Positions 8,227 through 16,155 of a stretch of DNA of 64,000 nucleotides are shown here, piece after piece. How positions within the stretch are numbered: position 1 is the stretch's first letter; every line of letters starts with the position of its first letter. The position numbers and the translations under genes were made by a program. This stretch comes from Pontibaca salina (GTDB lineage: Bacteria > Pseudomonadota > Alphaproteobacteria > Rhodobacterales > Rhodobacteraceae): the NCBI RefSeq assembly GCF_016307205.1, contig NZ_JAEIJD010000001.1, forward strand, positions 248,001 to 312,000, in the 5' to 3' direction. The notes below the pieces were generated by a model that searched no databases, was not told where the DNA came from, and saw nothing but the letters and a program-made list of their open reading frames with translations.

Positions 8227-9207
8227 TCACTGCGCCATCCACGGCAACCGCATCAGATCGACATTGCCGCCGGTCAGTATGACGCCCACGCGCTTGCCTG
8301 CGAAAACGTCGGGATTTTTCAAGATCGTGGCCAGCGGCACCGCGCTGCTGGGTTCGATCACGATCTTCATGCGCTTCCAAGTCAGCAGCATCGCATCGAT
8401 GATTTCCTGCTCGCTTGCGGTCAGGATGTCGCTAACATGTTTGCTGACAAACTGCCATGTCAGGTCTTTCAGCGGCACCTTTAGCCCGTCGGCCACGGTT
8501 TCGGGCGCATCATCAGCGATGATATACCCGGCGCGGAAACTGCGCGCCGCGTCATCGGCCTGTTCGGGCTCTGCGGCGATGATCTTCACCTCCGGCGCAA
8601 GATTGGAAAGGGTCAGACAGGTGCCCGAAATCATTCCGCCGCCACCGATTGGGGCCATCACGATATCGGGCGCACCACCAAAATCCTCCATCTGCTCCAG
8701 CAATTCGCGCGAACAGGTCCCCTGCCCCGCGATCACGCGCGGATCATTATAGGGATGCACAAAATCGCTGCCGGTTTTCGCCTGTACCTCGGCGAATACC
8801 GCCTCGCGCGAGGTGGTCGAGGGCTCGCATTCGGTGATGATGCCGCCATAGCCACGCACTGCATCTTTCTTGGCTTGCGGTGCCGTGTGCGGCATGACCA
8901 CGTTGCAGGGAATACCCCGCTGCCCCGCCGCATAGGCCAGCGATAGCGCATGGTTCCCGGAAGAATGGGTCGCCACCCCCTTGCTGGCCTGCTCGTCCGA
9001 CAGCCCAAACACTGCATTCGAGGCGCCGCGCACCTTGAACGCACCGGCCTTCTGCAAGTTCTCACACTTGAAGAACATTTCACACCCTGCCAGCGCGTTC
9101 AGGTGGCTGGACGTCAGCACCGGCGTGCGGTGGATATGCGGCCGGACACGATCATGCGCTGCCAGCATGTCTTCGAAGGTAGGGATGTACATCGGCCTGT
9201 CGGTCAT
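8227..9207 (-). CDS. bhcB: Beta-hydroxyaspartate dehydratase (PLP threonine/serine dehydratase family)
   Basis: The 326-residue fold-type II PLP enzyme removes water from erythro-beta-hydroxyaspartate to give iminosuccinate. The PLP lysine is probably K58 in the KAGAFKVRGASN motif, and the phosphate-binding glycine loop is IGGGGMISG. It lacks the C-terminal ACT regulatory domain of biosynthetic threonine dehydratase, and its length fits serine racemase/catabolic dehydratases. Its ATG shares one base with the bhcA stop (TAATG), so translation is coupled. By sequence alone 'threonine/serine dehydratase' would be equally valid. The flanking bhcA, bhcC and bhcD make the cycle role the best reading. 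Confidence 0.92.
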   Translation of the reverse strand: MTDRPMYIPTFEDMLAAHDRVRPHIHRTPVLTSSHLNALAGCEMFFKCENLQKAGAFKVRGASNAVFGLSDEQASKGVATHSSGNHALSLAYAAGQRGIPCNVVMPHTAPQAKKDAVRGYGGIITECEPSTTSREAVFAEVQAKTGSDFVHPYNDPRVIAGQGTCSRELLEQMEDFGGAPDIVMAPIGGGGMISGTCLTLSNLAPEVKIIAAEPEQADDAARSFRAGYIIADDAPETVADGLKVPLKDLTWQFVSKHVSDILTASEQEIIDAMLLTWKRMKIVIEPSSAVPLATILKNPDVFAGKRVGVILTGGNVDLMRLPWMAQ

Positions 9208-10397
9208 TACGCTACTGCCTTTTCTGCTTTGCTTGAGCCGTGGCGGTAATATTCCTGAGCTGCCGCGACGCCCGAGCCCAATTTCACATTCAGTCCCAGA
9301 TCGACCATGACCATTTCCGCCACGCCCAACCCCGAGAGCATCATCGCGTCAGTCAGGCTGCCCAGGTGGCCGATGCGGAACACCTTGCCCGCAACCTCGC
9401 CCAAGCCAACCCCAAAGGCCATGCCGTATTCGTTGGCGGCGCGGGTCACGATATCGGTGGCATTGAACCCCTCGGGCGTGCGGATGGCTGTCACCGTATC
9501 GGAATACAGATCGGGCGACTGCGCGCACAATTCCAGCCCCCAGGCAGCGGCGGCACGGCGCACACCTTCGGCAATGCGGTGGTGACGGTCAAACACATTG
9601 TCCAACCCCTCGTCTCGCAACATGTCGAGCGACAGCTTCAAGCCATTCATCAGGCCAAACGGCGGCGTGTACGGATAACCATTATTGGCATAGCCCTGCG
9701 CCATATCACCAATATCCAAAAAGGTGCGCGGCAGGGCAGCACTCTGACTGGCTTTCATTGCCTTGTCGCTGAAACCAATGATGGCAAGACCAGCGGGCAG
9801 CATAAACCCCTTTTGCGAGCCCGTAACGGCCGCATCCACGCCCCACTCATCGAAACGGAAATCCATTGACGCGATGGAACTCACGCCATCGACGAACAGC
9901 AGCGCCGGATGGTTCGCGGCGTCGAGCGCCGCGCGCACGGCGGCGATGTCGGATTTGACGCCGGTCGCGGTTTCGTTATGGGTGACCAGAACGGCCTTGA
10001 TCTTATGATCTCGGTCGCTTTTCAGGATCTCTTCGTATTTATCGGCAGGCAGCCCAGCACCCCAAGGGGTTTCGACAACCCGCACATCCAGCCCATGGCG
10101 CTGGCACATGTCGATCCAGCGGTGGCTAAACATGCCGTTGCGCGCGGCCAAGACTCCGTCGCCCGGCGATAGCGTGTTGGTCAGCGCGGCTTCCCAACCG
10201 CCGGTGCCCGTCGCGGGCAAGATGAAGATATGCGCAGAATCAGATTTCAGGACCTCGCGGACACCTTCGAGACAGGGGTGCAGGATCGCACCAAACTGCG
10301 GCGAACGGTGGTCGATCGTGGGCATGTCACACGCCTTGCGCAACACCTCGGGCATATTGGTCGGGCCGGGAATGAATACCGGATTCTGAAGGCTCAT
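9207..10397 (-). CDS. bhcA: L-aspartate:glyoxylate aminotransferase (class V)
   Basis: The 396-residue class V aminotransferase transfers the amino group of aspartate to glyoxylate, making glycine and oxaloacetate, the entry and exit step of the cycle. Visible features are the FIPGPTNMPE start, the GTGGWEAALTNTL cofactor loop, and the PLP lysine K196 in GSQKGFMLPAG. An in-frame extension reaches 10511, but the ATG at 10397 has GGAG 8 bp upstream and gives the usual family length. It is close in type to serine-glyoxylate aminotransferase (Sga) of methylotrophs and to PucG of purine catabolism. An alternative amino donor such as serine or ureidoglycine is therefore conceivable, but the complete bhcBCD operon favours BhcA. 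Confidence 0.92.
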   Translation of the reverse strand: MSLQNPVFIPGPTNMPEVLRKACDMPTIDHRSPQFGAILHPCLEGVREVLKSDSAHIFILPATGTGGWEAALTNTLSPGDGVLAARNGMFSHRWIDMCQRHGLDVRVVETPWGAGLPADKYEEILKSDRDHKIKAVLVTHNETATGVKSDIAAVRAALDAANHPALLFVDGVSSIASMDFRFDEWGVDAAVTGSQKGFMLPAGLAIIGFSDKAMKASQSAALPRTFLDIGDMAQGYANNGYPYTPPFGLMNGLKLSLDMLRDEGLDNVFDRHHRIAEGVRRAAAAWGLELCAQSPDLYSDTVTAIRTPEGFNATDIVTRAANEYGMAFGVGLGEVAGKVFRIGHLGSLTDAMMLSGLGVAEMVMVDLGLNVKLGSGVAAAQEYYRHGSSKAEKAVA

Positions 10398-10426
10398 CGT
10401 TATCTCCATCGGACAGTTTCCCTTAT

Positions 10427-10533
10427 ATACTAGCGCCCCGCGCCAATCCGGGCAATTTTTTTGAAATTGTTTTTCATTTTTTGGAATTTCGGAAAAGTAG
10501 TGCATTGTCAAACGGTTAGGTTTTTCATATGGT
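10427..10533. promoter_or_regulatory. Divergent bhcA/bhcR promoter region with inverted repeats
   Basis: Read by eye. For bhcA (minus strand), a -35-like TTGCCC is spaced 17 bp from a -10-like TAGTAT (10450-10455 and 10427-10432). For bhcR (plus strand), TTGTCA at 10505-10510 is spaced 17 bp from TATGGT at 10528-10533. Between them the DNA is very AT-rich. It holds a perfect repeat CAATTT-N5-AAATTG (10453-10469) that covers the bhcA -35 box. A second pair, GAAATT / AATTTC, lies at 10463-10468 and 10485-10490. These are good candidates for BhcR operators. Confidence 0.6.
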
Positions 10534-10567
10534 GAAACACGATTTCAACACTCCAAGGGAAGATTCA

Positions 10568-11413
10568 ATGGAACGCCATAGCACGCCTGATGAACCCGAA
10601 CGCAGACCGCGTGGCAGACCCCGCGCCTTTTCGCAAAGAACTGAACAGAACACGATCAAATCTCTGGATCGCGCACTCGTGGTTTTGGCCCGGTTGGCTC
10701 AGGTCGAAAGCGCTTCTCTAAGCGAGTTGGCCCAGTCGCTGAACGAGTCGCCCGCAACACTTTATCGGGTGCTGACCACCTTTGCCCTGCACGATATCGT
10801 CGAGCACGAGGAATCAACGCAGACCTGGCAAATCGGAGCGAACGCATTCCTGATCGGCTCGGTTTTCTTGCGACGCACCAGTTTGGTTGATCGCAGTCGC
10901 CCGATCCTGCGCGCCCTGATGGAGCGCACCGGAGAGACCGCGAATCTTGGCGTCAAGAACGAGGACGCAGTGCTGTTTCTTTCGCAAGTGGAAACCCACG
11001 CGCCGATCCGGGCGTTCTTTGCCCCCGGCACCCTGTCGCCCCTACACGCCTCGGGAATTGGCAAGGTGCTGCTGGCCCATGCGCGCCCCGAATTGCTGGA
11101 GCGTTTTCTCTCGGCAAACCTAGAACAGTTCACTCCGCATACCCTCTGGGAACGCGACGCCCTCCGCGCCGATTTGGAAAAGGTTCGCGCGCGCGGCTAC
11201 TCGGTCGATGATCAGGAGCGCAATATGGGGATGCGTTGCATTGCCGCCCCAATCCGCAATGCCCATGACGAAGTCATTGCCGGGCTTTCGGTCTCCGGCC
11301 CGATCACCCGTGTGCTAAGCGAAGAGGTTGCAACACTGGCTGACGCGGTGATTGAGGCCGCAGATGCGGTTTCTGCGGCCATCGGCGCACCGCTCTCCCC
11401 ACGCCCCGGCTGA
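10568..11413 (+). CDS. bhcR: IclR-family regulator of the beta-hydroxyaspartate cycle
   Basis: The protein is 281 residues from the ATG at 10568. An upstream in-frame start at 10529 would add 13 residues, but AAGGGAAG sits just before 10568. The N-terminus is basic (RRPRGRPR). The winged HTH spans about residues 32-90 (SLDRALVVLARLAQVESASLSELAQ), and the IclR effector domain occupies the remainder (GTLSPLHASGIGKVLLA; RCIAAPIRNAHDEVIAGLSVSGP). It is divergent from bhcA and shares a 170-bp control region with it. In described bhc clusters the IclR regulator responds to glyoxylate, and the same is inferred here. The 3' end is 14 bp from the convergent allE. Confidence 0.9.
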   Translation: MERHSTPDEPERRPRGRPRAFSQRTEQNTIKSLDRALVVLARLAQVESASLSELAQSLNESPATLYRVLTTFALHDIVEHEESTQTWQIGANAFLIGSVFLRRTSLVDRSRPILRALMERTGETANLGVKNEDAVLFLSQVETHAPIRAFFAPGTLSPLHASGIGKVLLAHARPELLERFLSANLEQFTPHTLWERDALRADLEKVRARGYSVDDQERNMGMRCIAAPIRNAHDEVIAGLSVSGPITRVLSEEVATLADAVIEAADAVSAAIGAPLSPRPG

Positions 11414-11427
11414 GCGTGCGATCCGGA

Positions 11428-12258
11428 TCATCTGCCCGGCGTCAGCTTCATGTGGCGGTTGACGTCCTTGTAAAGCAAATAGCGAAACCGCCCCGGCCCA
11501 CCGGCATAACAGGCTTGCGGGCAAAAGGCGCGTAACCACATGTAATCGCCCGCCTCGACCTCGACCCAATCTTGGTTCAAGCGATAGACCGCCTTGCCTT
11601 CCAGCACGTACAGGCCGTGTTCCATCACATGTGTTTCCAGAAACGGAATGACCGCGCCGGGCTCGAAGGTGACGATATTCACATGCATGTCATGGCGCAG
11701 ATCGTCCGGGTCGACAAACCGGGTTGTGGCCCATTTACCGTCGGTTTCTGGCATCACAACGGGTGTAATGTCCTGTTCGTTCAACACCAGCGGCTCAGGC
11801 CGATCCAGCCCTTTGACTGCCTCATAGGTTTTTCGCACCCAATGGAACCGGGTCACCGCGCCGCTGTCATTGCTCAATGTCCAATCGGCACCGGCGGGCA
11901 AATAGGCATAGCCGCCTTCGTCCAGTGCATGGGTTTTGCCATCAATCGTCAGGGTAAAACCACCCTCGACCACAAACAGTACGCCCTGCGCGTCCGCATC
12001 GGTCTCAGGCTGAGCGCTGCCGCCGCCCGGCTGCACCTCCATGATATAATGCGAGAACGTCTCGGCAAAACCGCTCAGCGGACGCGCAAGAACCCACAGA
12101 CGGGTCTGATTCCAGAACGGAAGCAAACTGGTCACGATATCGCGCATCGTGCCTTTGGGGATGACCGCATAGGCATCGGTGAACACGGCACGGTCGGTCA
12201 GCAATGTGTGCTGGTCGGGATGCCCCCCGGTCGGCGCGTAATAGCTTGGCTTGGTCAT
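11428..12258 (-). CDS. allE: (S)-ureidoglycine aminohydrolase
   Basis: The 276-residue protein is a two-cupin enzyme of the ureidoglycine aminohydrolase family, which releases ammonia from S-ureidoglycine to give S-ureidoglycolate, the AllA substrate. The N-terminal cupin contains FSHYIMEVQPGGGS and GVLFVVEGGFTLTIDG. The C-terminal cupin carries the manganese-site region PFLETHVMEHGLYVLEGKAVY, with the Glu-His-His pattern of the family, and ends with YKDVNRHMKL. The ATG at 12258 was chosen for the AAAGGA 6 bp upstream. The gene sits just beyond bhcR, so the bhc cluster is enclosed by ureide genes on both sides. No allantoicase gene, which would supply its substrate, is visible in the window. 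Confidence 0.92.
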   Translation of the reverse strand: MTKPSYYAPTGGHPDQHTLLTDRAVFTDAYAVIPKGTMRDIVTSLLPFWNQTRLWVLARPLSGFAETFSHYIMEVQPGGGSAQPETDADAQGVLFVVEGGFTLTIDGKTHALDEGGYAYLPAGADWTLSNDSGAVTRFHWVRKTYEAVKGLDRPEPLVLNEQDITPVVMPETDGKWATTRFVDPDDLRHDMHVNIVTFEPGAVIPFLETHVMEHGLYVLEGKAVYRLNQDWVEVEAGDYMWLRAFCPQACYAGGPGRFRYLLYKDVNRHMKLTPGR

Positions 12259-12377
12259 GGTTGGTCCTTTATGTGGTCTTGTGAATCCTTCCACGAAAAG
12301 GATGGGCGGTTAAGACGGTAAATCCATGAAGGATTATTTGGAACGTTTTGATAATTCGCTCGACTATATTGGTCGGA
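12259..12377 (-). promoter_or_regulatory. Leader region of allE with repeated AATCCTT half-sites
   Basis: This 119-bp gap upstream of allE holds AATCCTTC at 12284-12291 and its exact inverse GAAGGATT at 12328-12335, plus an extra AAGGAT at 12298-12303 and a small palindrome AATCC-N5-GGATT at 12321-12335. Repeated half-sites upstream of a catabolic gene suggest a regulator binding region, but the protein is unknown and the arms are short. Confidence 0.35.
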
Positions 12378-13499
12378 TCAACAATCCCCGCTTTCCGCCC
12401 GGCGTCCGCGCTTGATATGAACGCGTATTGTCTCGGCCAGAAGGCCCGCAATCAGACCCGCGAACGCACCGAAAAAGAAGGTGACCACTGCCGCGCAGCC
12501 GATCACCGGACGGCAATCGGGGCGCGCATCGAACATGCGACGACTAAGCACCAGATCGGCGGCGGCATAGAGCAGCAGCGCCCCCACCACCGGCAGCGGG
12601 ATCCGCATCAGCCAATCCATGACCTTCGGCCCGGCCAAGGCTCCGGCCCCACACAATAGCGCCAGCAGGAGCGGCGCTGCTGCCCCGCGGGCACCAAAGC
12701 GGTGATGTGCTGTGACTCCCCCCGCCCCGTGACACATCGGCAGGGCTCCTAAAGGCACGAATATCAGGTTCAGTATGCCAGTTGTTGCCGCCAGACGCCG
12801 CTCGCTGACACGCGCAGCATGGTTGGGATAAAGCGCACGGGCAACAGCCGCTGTCACCACCACGGCATTCAGCAAGGTCAGCGGCAATTGCGCGGCAATG
12901 CCCGAGACGATGAAGCCAAGCGCGCTGCCGCCCTGCGCCACGATCACCTGCGATGCCGGGATCTGCGCCGGACCCAGCAACACTGCCGCGATCAGCACCA
13001 CTGGCACCCACGGCCCGCGCGGCGCAATCAGCGACAGCGCCAGCACCGCCAGCGCTGGGACCGCAAGCCCCCAGTGCTGTGCCATCAGTCCCAGCGCAAC
13101 CCACCCCAGAATCAGCCCCAGCCCCGCTTGCAACCCGGTGATAACCGATTGCGGAATTGCCCGCGCCGCGTTCGCGAACCGCGCATTCGACGCAAACAAC
13201 AGCAGCGCCAATCCGATGGCCGCGCCCGACCATGCGATCTCCGATACGCCCAGCCCTCCGGCAATGATCATGGCGCCCAGCGCCTTCATCGGCTGCACCG
13301 CTATCGGCACCCGATAGATTAGCGCCACCATCGCATAGCCAGCGGCAAAGCCTAAGAAAACCGGCGCGGGCATCAACACTCCCGCCCCGACGATGGCGAC
13401 CACATAGGGCAGAAAAGTGCCCAGATCGCCAAACGATCCGGAAATTTCTCCGCTGATCGCGCGCAATCGGTGCTGTTGTATCTCTGGGCGTTCTGTCAT
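12378..13499 (-). CDS. MOT1/SulP-type molybdate (or sulfate) transporter
   Basis: The 373-residue polytopic membrane protein has about ten hydrophobic helices. It carries the two signature blocks of the MOT1 molybdate transporter family: FGDLGTFLP near residue 25 and PMCHGAGGVTAHHRFGARG near residues 255-273. It lacks the C-terminal STAS domain of classical SulP transporters, as MOT1 proteins do. Molybdate import would serve molybdenum-cofactor enzymes such as xanthine dehydrogenase, which feeds urate into the pathway encoded next door. It is co-oriented with allE, 119 bp upstream of it, and diverges from the Tup transporter. Sulfate specificity cannot be excluded from sequence. Confidence 0.82.
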   Translation of the reverse strand: MTERPEIQQHRLRAISGEISGSFGDLGTFLPYVVAIVGAGVLMPAPVFLGFAAGYAMVALIYRVPIAVQPMKALGAMIIAGGLGVSEIAWSGAAIGLALLLFASNARFANAARAIPQSVITGLQAGLGLILGWVALGLMAQHWGLAVPALAVLALSLIAPRGPWVPVVLIAAVLLGPAQIPASQVIVAQGGSALGFIVSGIAAQLPLTLLNAVVVTAAVARALYPNHAARVSERRLAATTGILNLIFVPLGALPMCHGAGGVTAHHRFGARGAAAPLLLALLCGAGALAGPKVMDWLMRIPLPVVGALLLYAAADLVLSRRMFDARPDCRPVIGCAAVVTFFFGAFAGLIAGLLAETIRVHIKRGRRAESGDC

Positions 13500-13658
13500 T
13501 GGTAGCTGGGCAACCTGTCATGGCTCGCCACCTATCCTTGCATGTCCAGCGCCGGCGGAAAAGCCAGCCGACAGTGGTGCCGGAAGGGGCGAATCGGGGA
13601 TGGAATATCCCATTCAATGTAGTAGATTTTCAGTCAACTAACGAACGGAAGGGCAGAT

Positions 13659-14366
13659 ATGGAGAGCTTCACGGCGATCCTGGCGGAAGCTTTGGGCTTG
13701 ATTCTGTCGGGTGACCAGGCAGTGATCGACATTGTTCTGCTGTCGCTGCGGGTGACGCTGACTGCGGTAGTGCTGGCCTGTCTCATTGGCCTGCCGTTGG
13801 GCGCGATGGTTGGTGCGTTCCGCTTTCCGCTGCGCACTGCGGTGATTGTGACCATGAATACCATGATGGGGTTGCCGCCGGTGGTCGTGGGGTTGGTCGT
13901 CTACCTGATGCTATCCGCTGCGGGGCCACTGGGGCCGCTGGCCCTTCTTTACACGGCGACGGCGATGGTTATCGCCCAGACCATTCTCGTTACCCCCATC
14001 GTTGCTGCCCTGACACGTCAAGTGGTCGAGGATCTGAATGAGGAATATGCTGAACAGTTCGCGTCAATGGGCATCGGGCCGGTGCGGCGGATCATGGCGC
14101 TGCTGTGGGATGCGCGCTATAGCCTGTTGACGGTGGCACTGGCCGGGTTTGGACGCGCGGCAGCCGAGGTCGGGGCGGTGATCATTGTGGGGGGCAACAT
14201 CAACCACGTCACCCGAGTCATGACCACGACCATTGCGCTTGAAACTTCCAAGGGCAATCTGCAATTGGCGCTGGCGCTGGGCCTTGTCCTGCTGGTGATC
14301 GCCGTGGTGGTGAACGGGCTGGTCTATGCGATCCGGGGTTCGGCGACGAGAGCAGCCTATGCATGA
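13659..14366 (+). CDS. tupB: Tungstate ABC transporter permease
   Basis: The 235-residue inner-membrane permease has about five or six helices and the cytoplasmic EAA-type loop of ModB/TupB/CysT permeases (EEYAEQFASMGIGPVRRIMALLWDARYSLLTVALAGFGRAAAEVGA). It works with TupC, whose start overlaps its stop by eight bases, and with the binding protein TupA downstream. The ribosome site GAAGGG lies 7 bp before the ATG. Substrate assignment comes from TupA. It diverges from the MOT1 gene across 159 bp, in which no clear operator was found beyond a weak GGGAT-N5-ATCCC repeat. Confidence 0.87.
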   Translation: MESFTAILAEALGLILSGDQAVIDIVLLSLRVTLTAVVLACLIGLPLGAMVGAFRFPLRTAVIVTMNTMMGLPPVVVGLVVYLMLSAAGPLGPLALLYTATAMVIAQTILVTPIVAALTRQVVEDLNEEYAEQFASMGIGPVRRIMALLWDARYSLLTVALAGFGRAAAEVGAVIIVGGNINHVTRVMTTTIALETSKGNLQLALALGLVLLVIAVVVNGLVYAIRGSATRAAYA

Positions 14367-15138
14367 TCCCGCGCCAATGCCAGAGGTACAGAACGACGAG
14401 GAAGTTCCGCTTCTTGGCGCGCAGAGGCTCGGCTTTTCGGCGGGCAGTCAGCGCCTGATCCGCGACATTGATCTGACAATTCGCGCAGGCAGCCGCACCG
14501 TCATCATGGGCGCGAACGGCTCCGGCAAGAGCCTGCTATTGCGCCTATTGCACGGCCTTATACCGCCGACCGAAGGGCACGTCGAATGGTGCGAGCGTCC
14601 GCTGGACACAGCGGCGCGCAACGAACAGGCGATGGTATTCCAGCGCCCGGTCATGATGCGCCGCTCGGTCGCGGCCAACCTGCGCTTTGCCTTGTCCGCG
14701 CGCGGCATCCGCGGTGCTGAACGCGCCGCGCGCGAAGCCGAGGCAATCGCGTCAGCGCGCCTTGAACACTTGGTCAATCGACCCGCCCGCGTGCTGTCGG
14801 GAGGCGAACAGCAGCGGCTGGCGATGGCGCGGGCACTGGCCTGCGCACCACGGCTGCTGTTTCTTGATGAGCCGACCGCCAGCCTCGACCCGGCTTCGAC
14901 CCATGCCATCGAACAGATCATCGATCAGGCACATGATGATGGCGTGACCATCGTGCTAGTCACTCATGACGCCGGGCAGGCGCGCCGCATGGGGCAGGAT
15001 CTGGTATTTCTCGATGCCGGGCGGATCGTGGAAACCGGCCCGGTCGCGCAGGTTCTTGACGCTCCAAGCTCGGCCGCCGCGCAGGCTTGGCTCGGTGGTC
15101 GACTGTATCTCGATCCAACTCACTCAAGCCAAACCTGA
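14359..15138 (+). CDS. tupC: Tungstate ABC transporter ATP-binding protein
   Basis: The ABC ATPase is 259 residues from the ATG at 14359. Walker A is GANGSGKS, the signature is LSGGEQQRLA, and Walker B is RLLFLDEPTASLDP, followed by the switch histidine in VLVTHD. It energises TupB. The chosen start overlaps tupB by eight bases; the longer in-frame start at 14326 would lie deeper within tupB and is less likely. It is 17 bp upstream of tupA. Cysteine or molybdate transporter ATPases look similar, so the Tup assignment depends on its partners. Confidence 0.87.
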   Translation: MHDPAPMPEVQNDEEVPLLGAQRLGFSAGSQRLIRDIDLTIRAGSRTVIMGANGSGKSLLLRLLHGLIPPTEGHVEWCERPLDTAARNEQAMVFQRPVMMRRSVAANLRFALSARGIRGAERAAREAEAIASARLEHLVNRPARVLSGGEQQRLAMARALACAPRLLFLDEPTASLDPASTHAIEQIIDQAHDDGVTIVLVTHDAGQARRMGQDLVFLDAGRIVETGPVAQVLDAPSSAAAQAWLGGRLYLDPTHSSQT

Positions 15139-15155
15139 ACCACAAGGAGTTTATT

Positions 15156-15986
15156 ATGTTCAGACGCAGTTTCTTCGGCGTTGCCGCCGCCGCATTGACG
15201 GCTTTAGGGCTTGGAGAGCCAGCAACGGCGCAGAGTGATTTTATCATTGTCCAATCCACCACATCGACACAGAATTCGGGTCTATTCGACTACATCTTGC
15301 CGAAGTTCACCGACAACACCGGAATCGAAGTCCGCGTCGTCGCTGTGGGCACTGGGCAGGCGATCCGGAACGCCCGCAACGGTGACGGCGATGTTCTGCT
15401 GGTCCACGCCAAGCCCGCTGAAGAGAAGTTCGTGGCCGACGGGCAAGGAGTCAGCCGCGCCGATGTGATGTATAATGACTTCGTCATCGTTGGCCCGGCA
15501 TCCGACCCCGCCAAGGTCGCAGGGATGTCCGATGCGGTTGCCGCCCTGAGCAAGATCGCCGAGACGCAAGCGACCTTTGCCTCGCGCGGAGATGACAGCG
15601 GCACCCATAAGGCCGAGCTGCGCCTTTGGGACGAGGCCGGTGTCGATGCCACCGCCGCCTCGGGCGACTGGTATCGCGAAACCGGCTCGGGGATGGGGGC
15701 AACGCTGAATACCGGAACCGGCATGAACGCCTATATCTTGACCGACCGCGCGACCTGGATCAGCTTTGGCAACAAAGGTGATTATGATATTTTGGTCGAG
15801 GGCGACCCAACATTATTCAACCAATATGGTATTATTCTGGTGAACCCCGAAAAGCATCCGAACGTGAAGGCCGAGCAAGGTCAGAAATTCATTGACTGGA
15901 TGCTCTCCGAAGAAGCGCAGAATGCCATCGCTTCATTCGAGGTGGACGGGCAGAAACTGTTTTTCCCGAATGCTGATAAAGGCTGA
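15156..15986 (+). CDS. tupA: Tungstate-binding periplasmic protein
   Basis: The binding protein is 276 residues from the ATG at 15156 (AAGGAG 7 bp upstream). It has a cleavable signal peptide (FRRSFFGVAAAALTALGLG...ATAQ) and then the hallmark TupA motif Ser-Thr-Thr-Ser-Thr near residues 33-37 of the precursor, the oxyanion-binding TTTS box that distinguishes tungstate binders from ModA. Further family segments are GTGQAIRNARNGDGDVLLVH, SRGDDSGTHKAE and GMGATLNTGTGMNAYILTDR. The gene order permease-ATPase-binding protein is intact. Tungsten enzymes such as some formate or aldehyde oxidoreductases are possible destinations; none is encoded in the window. Confidence 0.9.
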   Translation: MFRRSFFGVAAAALTALGLGEPATAQSDFIIVQSTTSTQNSGLFDYILPKFTDNTGIEVRVVAVGTGQAIRNARNGDGDVLLVHAKPAEEKFVADGQGVSRADVMYNDFVIVGPASDPAKVAGMSDAVAALSKIAETQATFASRGDDSGTHKAELRLWDEAGVDATAASGDWYRETGSGMGATLNTGTGMNAYILTDRATWISFGNKGDYDILVEGDPTLFNQYGIILVNPEKHPNVKAEQGQKFIDWMLSEEAQNAIASFEVDGQKLFFPNADKG

Positions 15987-16018
15987 CTGAACATGGATAT
16001 CGGCGGCATCACGCACCC

Positions 16019-16134
16019 GCTATCGGCCCGGAACGATGCTGCCGGTAGTCTGGCGGTGGCGATCCAGTCGGGACAGTGATGCTGCCGAATACGGGTCGCC
16101 ATTCTTGCGCCCGGCAACCAGGCAGACCGATAGC
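16019..16134. repeat. Large imperfect inverted repeat between tupA and the DUF6494-like gene
   Basis: The sequence GCTATCGG at 16019-16026 has its exact inverse at 16127-16134. Inside this, further matching arms occur in the same order (TGCCGG with CCGGCA; TGGCGATCC with GGGTCGCCA, one mismatch), so the whole 116-bp stretch can fold back on itself with interruptions. It lies between convergent genes and carries no T run. It may be a bidirectional terminator or a dispersed palindromic element. Confidence 0.5.
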
Positions 16135-16155
16135 CGGCATATTTGCGGGTCAGAA

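Noticed and set aside
7043-10397. Separate D-threonine aldolase, threonine dehydratase and alanine-glyoxylate aminotransferase functions
   Set aside because: Each label fits a single gene, but the four-gene order with a divergent IclR gene matches the beta-hydroxyaspartate cycle as a whole.
13500-13658. Molybdenum-cofactor riboswitch upstream of tupB
   Set aside because: I looked for the conserved helices because of the molybdate context. Only short GC-rich pairs and a GGGAT-N5-ATCCC repeat are present, not enough for the Moco RNA fold.
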